Shown here: one piece after another, positions 56,282-64,000 of the stretch
Layout: each line of letters opens with the position of its first letter
Position numbering within the stretch: the stretch's first letter is position 1
Source of the DNA: Salvia splendens
Taxonomy: Eukaryota; Streptophyta; Magnoliopsida; Lamiales; Lamiaceae
Length of the DNA stretch: 64,000 nt
NCBI RefSeq assembly: GCF_004379255.2
Contig: NC_056046.1
Location: 3,534,001-3,598,000 of the forward strand
Reading direction: 5' to 3'
Notes under the pieces: generated by a model
Seen by the model: the letters and a program-made list of their open reading frames with translations, nothing else
Database searches by the model: none
Told to the model about the DNA's origin: nothing
Program-made: the position numbers and the translations under genes

Positions 56282-56981
56282 GAGTATTTTCATCCGTGTT
56301 CTTTGACCCACTTTTATTACTTTTTTACTTCCTGTTCTTATGCAAGAGCACAACACCCACATTCATACTCTTTCGCAATGACATCCTCAAGGGTCCCATC
56401 ATTCTATTATTCAATTTAAATAAAAATATTTTCACAATATTAAAATGCATTAAAAATATCCGAAATACTATTACAAATTATAAAAAAAAATTTAAAATTA
56501 CATAATTAAAATACTTAAAATTAAAAATTACATAATTAAAATACTAAAAAAAAATTGAGAATTGATAAGAGAAGATGAGAGAATTTAAATGAGAATTGTG
56601 CAGTGTAGTGTGAAATTTTTGGTGTGGAAGTGGGGGTAATTATAGATGAAATGTGAATTTTGGGGAGAAAAATTGAAAAATAAATTAAAAGTGGGGAGAA
56701 AATGGATATAATTTATTGGGAAGTGGAAAAATATTTTTTTTATTTAATTCGGAGTTTTTTAATTAAATCAGATTTTTTTTTAAAAAAAAAGAAAAAACGA
56801 AATTGTCAACGGCATTGTCGTTGGCCAATCAGGCGCCGCCACGTCAGCTGCTCAGCGGCACGGACGTGCTCGGTGCTTCGAGCAGCGTCGTGCCAGCGGC
56901 AAGAGCACAGCAGCGAGCAGGGGTCAGCCGCGCCAGCGGCACGGACGTCGTCCTTGCCAGCGAGCACCGCTGCGGATGCTC
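56282..56981. mobile_element. Probable PIF/Harbinger-type non-autonomous element, 700 bp
   Basis: The right end, reverse complemented, reads GAGCATCCGCAGCGGTGCTC. The left end reads GAGTATTTTCATCCGTGTTC, 13 of 20 matching. TAA flanks both ends (56279-56281 and 56982-56984). The right arm (56800-56980) is strikingly GC-rich against an AT-rich left part. Short open frames in it are by-products of that composition. Confidence 0.55.
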
Positions 56982-56984
56982 TAA

Positions 56985-57935
56985 GTTATTTTGATATAAA
57001 TTTGTTTTTTCTAGTTCTGTTAGTTATAAGTTATTTTGATATTTAAATTAGATTTTGTTATTCAAAATATAAAAGATGTTCCAAAAAAAATATTAAAAGA
57101 AAAAAAAGTGCATGTTGTGGTTTAACAGAAATTTACTTCTTTCCCTTAATATTTTTATTCTTTTTTTATGGTATACTTTTATTTGTTTATTTAGTAAAAA
57201 ACATCTTAAATTTAATTATTAAAATGATAAAATTAAAATAGCTAGACAAAAAGTTACTTATTTTAAAATCAAATGCATGTTACTGAAACTCAATCATAGT
57301 ATAGTCAATTAACAAAATAATTAAAGATACGAAATATTAAGAAAATGATTACAAAGGATTCAATGACATTTACAAAAAATTAAATTAATGTGAATGAATA
57401 TAACTAAAAATATTATAATTATGAAAAGAATTCAATAGAATTTGTTACCTTAAAAAATAAATGAATTAAAAGAAATGGTTCATGCCATGTTTCCTGCCAA
57501 ACGTTAAAAAAATAAAATTAAGTGGAGATTAAAAGAGTTGTTTATAACTTACATTGGGAGATGAAATAAATACAGTCATCTATCACATTGAAGATAACTC
57601 ACTTTCCTTTTTTATTTGTCCCACCTAAAATTATGGATCGTTACTAAAAATGAAAACACATTTATCTCTACTTTATTGTCTCTCTCTTATTTTACTCTTT
57701 CCACTTCACACACAAAATTAATTTGTATAAATTCTCGCCCAAGGAATGTGTCATATTCCTTGGGACGGAGAGAGTATTAAAGAAAACGTGGGGGTTTAAT
57801 AAAAAAAAAAGAAAACGTGGGGTCGTTGGATGAATTATTCAGCAATCTATTTTTATTAGAAACCTTGTGTCTTTAATGGCACACCATGGGCTGCTTTGGT
57901 TTTAACACCACAGGATCCTTCTCCCAGTATTAGTA
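56985..57935. other. Intergenic, with a partial MITE end
   Basis: AT-rich DNA. A sequence ending CTTGGGACGGAGAGAGTATT (about 57758-57777) looks like a Stowaway right end, with a possible diverged left end near 57602-57630 (TTTGTCCCACCTAAAATTAT). No gene supported. Confidence 0.5.
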
Positions 57936-58187
57936 CTCCATTCGTCCCATATAATTTGACTCAGTTTTCCATTTTGGGTCGTCCCACATAATTTGATCCA
58001 TTTCACTTTTATCATTTTTAGTAGTGGGCCTCATATTCCACTAACTCATTCCTACTCACATTTAATTATAAAACTAAAATATAAAAGTGGGACTCACATT
58101 CCACTAACTTTTTCAACTCACTTTTCATTACATTTCTTAAAACCCGTGCCCAGTCAAAGTATCCCAAATTATGTGGGACGGAAGGAG
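57936..58187. mobile_element. Stowaway-type MITE, 252 bp
   Basis: The left end CTCCATTCGTCCCATATAAT pairs with the right end, reverse complement CTCCTTCCGTCCCACATAAT, and TA lies on both sides. It is closely similar in sequence and length to 24944-25191, so both belong to the same family. Confidence 0.9.
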
Positions 58188-58552
58188 TACTACCTAATAT
58201 TTTACACAGTTACGATTGAGTAACTACTCAAAATAAATATACTACTTTTCAACGATCAATTCTTCATCATGCTCTAGTTTGACAATATATACTGAAATTA
58301 ATTTTGAAATTACAAACGTACTTTTCTCGATTTCACAAATTTCCAATACAAATCAAACTTGCCCAATTGTTTTTTCAAATAGGTACAAACCATTCATTTC
58401 TTGTAGTAGGATCAACTAATTTCTTAAATCAAATTTCCAACGGCATACCCATTAACAATGTACCCCTCTATTCCCTTTCTTGTTTCTGACAAAGTTAAAA
58501 TCATAATTAGTAGAAATAATCCTTTAGTTTTATCCGTCTAATTTGCTATTTA

Positions 58553-60289
58553 GGGCATTAGCAATGGGGCGCCCTAAGGCGCGCCCTAAGGCGCGCCCTA
58601 TGGCGCGCCACGTCAGCAGTTTTATCCTCCTACCTCCCCACCTGCAGTGGGGCGCCCTAAGGCGCGCCCTAAGGCGCGCCCTATGGCGCGCCACATCATC
58701 ATTTTATTTATTTGTTTAATTGATTTAAATGTTTTCAACTAACAATTAATAACGAGTAAATAAAAAGGTCGAAATAACAAACGGGGACACATTAATAAAA
58801 AAAGAAGTTACACCGTTCAACTTACAAAAAAAAAAACTAAGTCGGTGCAATTCCCAACTTCCGACGCAGTTCATCTATCAATGCCCGGAGGTATTCGGCT
58901 TCGTCGGGGTCGGTACACTTCTTGAGGGCCTTGTGCGTCTCCAACAACGTCCTCGCCATCGACGCTGTCGCCAACGACGAATACACTTCGGCTGCCTGGG
59001 GCGGGAGCATTTCCGGGAGCGGAGGTGGGGTTGCAGCGGTCGAGGATGAGGTCGCGGCCGCCTTCCCTTTGGCCTTCGCAGCCTTGACGCCGGGAGGACG
59101 TCGGGAGGACATCGGTGTGCCGGAACCGCTGTCGTCCACGTACAACCGGTTGAGGTCAACCGGTTGATTGCCGCTGCCGCTGCTCGTGTAACCACCAACT
59201 TCGGTGGTCTTCATCCTCTTTGGCGCACTAGTGTGCAGAATTCCACCTTGGAATTTCTGCTTGTCCCTCAAAAGCGTCCAGATGGCCTCGTGCTTGAACT
59301 CGCCGAACATCGACCGGTACGACAATATCGCTTTAGCACGCACGTCTTCCCAGCTCTCGCCGCTCCCCTGTGCCCGCGCGCACTTCTCGAACTCCGCCGC
59401 GTACAAGTTCACTTGCTTCTTCACTTGATCCCAGTGCTTGCGGAGTTGCTCACGCTTGCGCTTGTACGCGTTCGGCGGCTTGGCCGCATTGTAGAGGTCG
59501 GCGATGCGCTCCCAGTACGCGAACTGCCTCTGGTTGTTCGCGAATATCGGATCTTCCGATATATCTACCCAACACCGGGCCAAAATGAGAGTTTCCTCGT
59601 CGGTGTAGTTTGTACGACCGGGGGCGTACTCATCGCAATCACCGGGAGGCGGCAACTTCTGCGCCCGCTGCCGGTTCCGCTTCTTTTTGGCTGGGGCGGA
59701 AGCGGTCGCGGCGGGGTCGGGATCGGCCGCTGCGGCGTCACGTCGGGAGGGGGCGACTGGTCGGGTTGGAGACGGCTCCATGTCCGACAACCCATACGAG
59801 TCCGTACTGAAATCGGGATCGTATTGGGCGTTGGTGTCGAACGAACGATATTGGCCGGGTTCTGTACCCGGCCAACGCGCATCTCCACTAAACATAGGAC
59901 TATTTGGACTTGAAGCCATTTCGTAGTAATTATGTAAATGTAAGTTTCGAAAGTGAAATTGTGAAATGAAATGTAAAACGAATGAACTCTATTTATAAAA
60001 CAACCAAACCGCGTGCCATCGTCCGCGACCTATCGTCCGTGTACGCCACAATGGGGAGGACGATGGCGCGCCCGATGCCTATCGTCCGCAGCCATCGTCC
60101 GTGTACGCCACAATGGGGCGGACGATGGCGCGGACGATAGGCATCGGGCGCGCCATCCTCCGCGCCCTTAGTATCGGCCGCGACGATCGTCCGCGACCTA
60201 TCGTCCGTATCCGCAATGGGCGCGGACGATCGATGGCGCGGACGATGCGCGCCATCGGGCGTGCCATCGTCCGCCCATTGCGGATGGCC
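58553..60289 (-). mobile_element. PIF/Harbinger-type element carrying ORF1 only, 1.74 kb
   Basis: Left end GGGCATTAGCAATGGGGCG; right end, reverse complemented, GGCCATCCGCAATGGGCGG. TTA on both sides (58550-58552 and 60290-60292) fits the superfamily's 3-bp duplication. Subterminal regions are GC-rich and repetitive: the left holds two copies of a block of GGCGCGCCCTAA units, the right many ATCGTCCGCG and GGCGCGGACGAT units that can pair with each other. It encodes a Myb/SANT-like ORF but no DDE transposase, so mobility would depend on a transposase from elsewhere. Confidence 0.85.
58837..59919 (-). CDS. PIF/Harbinger ORF1: Myb/SANT-like (trihelix-type) DNA-binding protein, 360 aa
   Basis: Intact 360-aa frame covering most of the Harbinger-type element. 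The N-terminus is acidic and Asp/Ser/Pro-rich, with a basic Ala/Lys/Arg stretch (KKKRNRQRAQK). The Myb/SANT-like domain (about residues 107-205) contains YTDEETLILARCWVDISEDP, QRQFAYWERIADLYNAAKPP and RKREQLRKHWDQVKKQVNLY. A C-terminal ALIDELRRKLG helix follows an Ala/Pro-rich linker. Such proteins are often misnamed 'glutathione S-transferase T3-like' in plant annotations, but no GST fold is visible. In the PIF/Harbinger system the Myb-like partner binds subterminal repeats and helps transposase enter the nucleus. The preserved frame suggests recent activity or domestication (inference). Confidence 0.88.
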   Translation of the reverse strand: MASSPNSPMFSGDARWPGTEPGQYRSFDTNAQYDPDFSTDSYGLSDMEPSPTRPVAPSRRDAAAADPDPAATASAPAKKKRNRQRAQKLPPPGDCDEYAPGRTNYTDEETLILARCWVDISEDPIFANNQRQFAYWERIADLYNAAKPPNAYKRKREQLRKHWDQVKKQVNLYAAEFEKCARAQGSGESWEDVRAKAILSYRSMFGEFKHEAIWTLLRDKQKFQGGILHTSAPKRMKTTEVGGYTSSGSGNQPVDLNRLYVDDSGSGTPMSSRRPPGVKAAKAKGKAAATSSSTAATPPPLPEMLPPQAAEVYSSLATASMARTLLETHKALKKCTDPDEAEYLRALIDELRRKLGIAPT

Positions 60290-60363
60290 TTAACTTAATT
60301 ATATATGTCAGTATACATACTACTGGCCACTAGAAATTAATAAATTTGTATATATTCCTATAT

Positions 60364-60580
60364 AGGGGTGTGATCAATTGCTAACTTTCTTAAGTTGCCA
60401 ACTCAGCTAACTCATCAACGCAGTGTATTAAAAATGCCAATATGATGACATTAAAATGTCAACGCATAATTTTGTTGACATTTCAATATATTGTGTTGAT
60501 ATTTTAATGACATCGTGTTGACATTTTTAATACACTGCGTTGATGAGTTAGAGCAATATAACGCACCCCTTCCTCTATAA
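60364..60580. mobile_element. Palindromic MITE upstream of the alpha-dioxygenase gene, 217 bp
   Basis: Left AGGGGTGTGATCAATTGCTA and right, reverse complemented, AGGGGTGCGTTATATTGCTC are related. The inner arms CTCATCAACGCAGTGTATTA match over more than 25 bp, so the element folds into a long hairpin with a loop around ACGCATAATTTTG. Possible imperfect 8-9 bp flanking duplication (TTCCTATAT / TTCCTCTAT). Superfamily unresolved. Confidence 0.6.
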
Positions 60581-60709
60581 ACTAAAATGATATAAGTACT
60601 CCATATAATAAATTTTGTCTAGTTGATTATTGATTATTCTAGCTATAGCTAGTGAAATAAAATACGTATCTTTGAATGCATACTCGTCGCAATTTTATCT
60701 TTTGAATTC

Positions 60710-60717
60710 TATATAAG
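60710..60717 (+). promoter_or_regulatory. TATA box of the alpha-dioxygenase gene
   Basis: TATATAAG stands 80 bp upstream of the start codon at 60790, predicting transcription start near 60742 and a short leader of about 45-50 nt. Confidence 0.6.
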
Positions 60718-60789
60718 GACCAGATTTCTTGTGCAAAATATATTTTTGTCGCAATTCGCAAAGACCACATCTCTGCAATTATCTTCATC

Positions 60790-63700
60790 ATGGCATTTTT
60801 AGACTTTATTTTCCAAAAATTCATCCACAAAGATATCTTCGAAGCATTTCAGAGAATGACTCTAATCGACAAGCTTATCTTCCTCGTACGTTGCTGCAGT
60901 CGGATTACTCTATTACAATTATATTTATGTATATTTGATGAATTGATTAATTTTGAGTTAGTTCTATTATTTTGTATAATCATCCGCATACACATTGTCA
61001 TTTTTATTAACCTATCACATAACTCATGAAAATAAACATCAATACTTGTTTCATTGAGATTTGCAGTTTGTTCATTCCGTCGATAAATCGGGAGTTGCAT
61101 GGCATAGGTTTCCGGTTTTCCTAGGGTTGTTATACCTAGCTCTCCGACGACGTCTTCACGAGAACTACAACCTGTTTACCGTTGGCCCCAAACGCGCGGT
61201 GGGAAGCACGTTCGATCCGGCTGCTGTTCATTTTAGAACAGCGGACGGAGAATTCAACGATCCGGACGATGTAGATGCCGGGAGCTCGGGATCCTTCTTT
61301 GGCAGGAACATTCTTCCCCTTGAACAAAAGAATAAGGTAGTTTAGTTTCATAAAAAAATTTATGTAACGTTTTTGAATCATTTTTGCTACAATCTCACTG
61401 AAAACCCTTGACTTTTTTTACTTCTACGGCTAGACAATCAAAATTAATTTCACCTATCCACACGTTTTTATTGTAATAGTACATCACAAAATTATTGATA
61501 GTGGATGGAGGCGTTGCAATATAAATTATACTCCATATATATTTCACGTGTTTGACAGAAGACAAAAAAAGTAGTACTAGTACTTCCTCCGTTTCTCCAT
61601 AGTTGAGTCATTTCCCTATATAGAAACTTTTTTCTAGTGATTACTTTACTCTCTTACTTTATTCTCTCTACTTTTTTCACTTTCTACTTTATTCTCTCTA
61701 CTTTTTTATCTATTTATTTAACACATTCAATATTCATTTCTTAAACTCCATGCCGAAAAGTTTTGCCTCAACTATGAAGAAACAGAGGGAGTACTACATT
61801 TTTGTCAAAATATTGTTGATAAATTTAATGTGTGCAGCTAACAAGGCCAGATCCAATGGTGGTGGCAACAAAGCTATTGGCACGCAAAGAGTTAATCGAT
61901 ACCGGCAAACAATTCAACATGATAGCTGCATCTTGGATTCAGTTCATGGTCCACGATTGGGTCGATCACCTCGAAAATCTTCATCACCAGGTACAACATA
62001 TAACTATTTATCAAATCAGAAAATTGCACAAAAAGTCACCAAGTTTGGCTAATTTCTCAATTTTAAAAATCACCTAAATCAAAATATGTATTTCTTTGAT
62101 GAATAGTACTACGTCATAATTGTCATTAGCAGTAGTAATTTTTATTGCTTTGTAAGCTTATCTTTGAGCAATTCTGATAGAAAAATTACCCAAATGCAGG
62201 CATAGGACAATTAATAAATATGTCAAGTTATAATGCGATTAGCCAAAAATTAACCATGGTTTTTTTCTGTCAATTTGGCTTTTATCAAATTCAAATATCA
62301 AATTATAATTATATATGTCATCAGATTGAACTGAAAGCGCCGGAAGAAGTTGCGAGCCAATGCCCTTTGAAATCCTTCAAGTTGTACGAATCTAAAAGCA
62401 TCCAACGGAATCGAGAGCGGCTTCTTGAACCGACGCACGCCTTGGTGGTGAGAAGATGTCGATTAATTCAAAACATTTCAAGTTTGAAAAGTTTACGTTA
62501 ATTAATTACTATGTTTATGTTGATATGGTGAAGGGATGGAAGTGCGATATATGGCAGCGAGAAAGAGACGTTGAAGAAAGTGAGGACTTTCGAAAATGGA
62601 AAGCTGAAGATATCCGCAGACGGCCTTCTTCCCGTTAATTCAAACGGCACCGTTTTGTCCGGCGACGTCCGCAACGTGTGGGCGGGTCTCTCCGCCTTGC
62701 AAGCCCTCTTTGTCAAAGAACACAACTCTGTCTGCGATGCACTCATGGTCCGTACCGTACGGACACATATTTTCAAGAGTAATTTTCAATTGAGTTTGAT
62801 GAATTAATGGTGCGTGTGTTTTTTGCAGAAGGAATACCCTAATTTGGGAGACGAAAAATTGTACCGCCACGCAAGGCTCGTGACGTCAGCCGTCATCGCC
62901 AAAGTTCACACCATTGATTGGACGGTTGAGCTTCTCAAAACTGACACGTTGCGCGCAGGAATGAGAGCCAATTGGTAAACTGCACGTGAACTCAACATTA
63001 GATTGATATTGTCTGCTTTTGGTACGTCTTCACGGTTTTGTTATGATTGCAACATATAGGTACGGATTGTTGGGCAAGAGTTTCAAAGATAGATTCGGAC
63101 ATGTTGGTGTTGCAGAACTAAGTGGTTTAGTTGGTTTGAGTAATCCTGTGGATCACGGCGTACCATACTCCTTAACGGAGGAATTCGTTAGCGTTTATCG
63201 CATGCATCCTCTTCTTCCAGACAAACTTCGCCTCAGAAACATCCATGCTTCTCCTGGTCCTAACAAATCACCCCCTCTTGACACTGAGTATGCATTACCT
63301 CTCGTTCTCTCGTGCTAACTGTATGCGAAAATTAACTGATCCAGCAGTATACATGAGTTGTAAATGAGTAAAACTTATGTTTTGATGAAATGACAGAATT
63401 GAGATGGTGGAGCTGATTGGCAAGAAAGGAACAGAGAATCTATCAAGAATAGGGTTGAGAAAGCAAATAGTGTCAATGGGCCACCAAGCCTGCGGTGCAC
63501 TCGAGCTTTGGAACTATCCCATCTTCCTCAGGAATCTTGTCTCTCACAATGTCGATGGCACCGATCGCCCCGACCCAGTCGACCTCCCTGCTCTCGAAAG
63601 TAACTCCATCTAATTCTGGTTTTTCCCATAAACTTTAATACGTCGCTAAAATTATAAACTCGGAAGTTTAGCAAGAAATCTAAAAGTGCACTAAGTTCAT

Positions 63701-64000
63701 GATATTAGCGACCATTTGACATGCAGCATGGGCAGAAACACATAGGGAGCTCAAGGGGCTTAAGCCCCTATGAAACTTGTTTTTTATTTTTTTCTTTAAT
63801 TTATAAATTTGTTAATTTCATATTATTTTTATGTAAATTATTATACAAAAGTTCCTATCAAGGAGTTAAATAACATATGATTATATTTTAAATAAAATTT
63901 AGATAAAATTGCTCCGACTAATATTTATTTCTGCGTCCGCTTCTGCCATGCAGTTTATAGGGATAGAGAGAGGAGTGTTGCGAGATACAACAATTTCAGG
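60790..64000 (+). CDS. Fatty-acid alpha-dioxygenase (alpha-DOX), 3' end beyond the window, frame break in exon 4
   Basis: Heme oxygenase adding O2 to the alpha carbon of fatty acids in oxylipin synthesis. Inferred exons: 60790-60885, 61067-61336, 61838-61990, 62325-62447, 62534-62747, 62829-62974, 63060-63287, 63397-63599 and 63954 onward. Family blocks: MTLIDKLIFL, GRNILPLEQKNK, WIQFMVHDW with the presumed distal heme His (residue 161), SAIYGSEKET, KVHTIDWTVELLKTDTLRAG, and VYRMHPLLPD holding the catalytic Tyr and proximal His (Tyr386/His389 in Arabidopsis DOX1). It resembles DOX1 and its paralogue; which one is unclear. Odd: in exon 4 the frame is correct to LYESK and from GIESGFLNRRTPWW onward, but these lie in different frames. 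One extra base, or two single-base losses in the C and G runs at 62401-62408, would explain it. All splice sites and other exons are sound, so it is either a recent null allele or a sequence error. Confidence 0.88.
61583..61791. mobile_element. Stowaway-type MITE in alpha-dioxygenase intron 2, 209 bp
   Basis: The left end CTTCCTCCGTTTCTCCATAG pairs with the right end, reverse complement CTCCCTCTGTTTCTTCATAG, three mismatches in 20, with TA flanks. The insertion lies wholly inside the intron (61337-61837) and leaves the acceptor 46 bp away intact. Confidence 0.88.

Noticed and set aside
56702..57046. 114-codon plus-strand frame in GC-rich DNA
   Set aside because: It spans the right arm of a Harbinger-type element; composition is Ala/Ser/Arg low-complexity with a Lys run.
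59164..59913. 249-codon plus-strand frame opposite the Harbinger ORF1
   Set aside because: A mirror frame of a GC-rich coding region; only the minus-strand frame has a Myb/SANT-like domain.

Overview
The window is nuclear DNA from a flowering plant, most likely a eudicot. The evidence is AT-rich intergenic DNA, short GT-AG introns, plant-only gene families (KUP potassium transporter, ATL RING-H2, WAT1-related/MtN21, PIP-type peptide, alpha-dioxygenase) and many Stowaway-type MITEs with CTCCCTCCGT-like ends. I favour an asterid, possibly Lamiales, on overall impression only. All exon boundaries were drawn by hand from splice sites, reading phase and family homology recalled from memory.

Left part (1-33.9 kb). 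After about 6 kb of gene-free DNA with two MITEs come an 8-exon KUP6/8-type K+ transporter (6621-10497, +), a 7-exon NHL-repeat membrane protein (12376-15219, +), a small secreted peptide precursor with the PIP-like core SGPSPGEGH (16488-16724, -), an intronless 139-aa plant protein of unknown function (19846-20265, +), an ATL RING-H2 ubiquitin ligase (22779-23912, -), an LRR-III receptor pseudokinase broken by a premature TGA and a 7-bp tandem duplication (27885-29814, -), and a complete 6-exon E2 ubiquitin-conjugating enzyme of the UBC4/5/6 (Ubc8/UBE2H) type (31037-32703, -).

Mobile block (33.9-43.8 kb). An old TIR element (33924-36131) contains a 1.24-kb solo LTR. Next to it is a young LTR element (36416-43791) with 651-bp LTRs that look identical and a perfect TGCAA target duplication. 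Read on the minus strand it is LTR, PBS, gag, an integrase C-terminal remnant, tandem repeats, then two genes on the opposite strand, polypurine tract and LTR. Most of pol is missing, yet the antisense genes (one with two introns, 569 aa) are open. This is the most interesting object in the window.

Right part (43.8-64 kb). Two tandem WAT1-related transporter genes with matching 7-exon structures (45001-47608 and 48533-50955, +) are followed by a hAT MITE with an 8-bp TSD, a scrambled glycine-rich RNA-binding-protein pseudogene abutting a 12-copy, 65-bp minisatellite, a group of PIF/Harbinger elements (one carrying the Myb/SANT-like ORF but no transposase), and the 5' nine exons of a fatty-acid alpha-dioxygenase gene (60790 to beyond the window, +) with a frame disruption in exon 4.

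No operon-like or cluster logic links the host genes. They are ordinary dispersed plant genes for K+ transport, ubiquitination (E2 and E3), peptide signalling, WAT1-type transport and oxylipin synthesis, separated by transposon debris. No tRNA, rRNA or CRISPR array was recognised.
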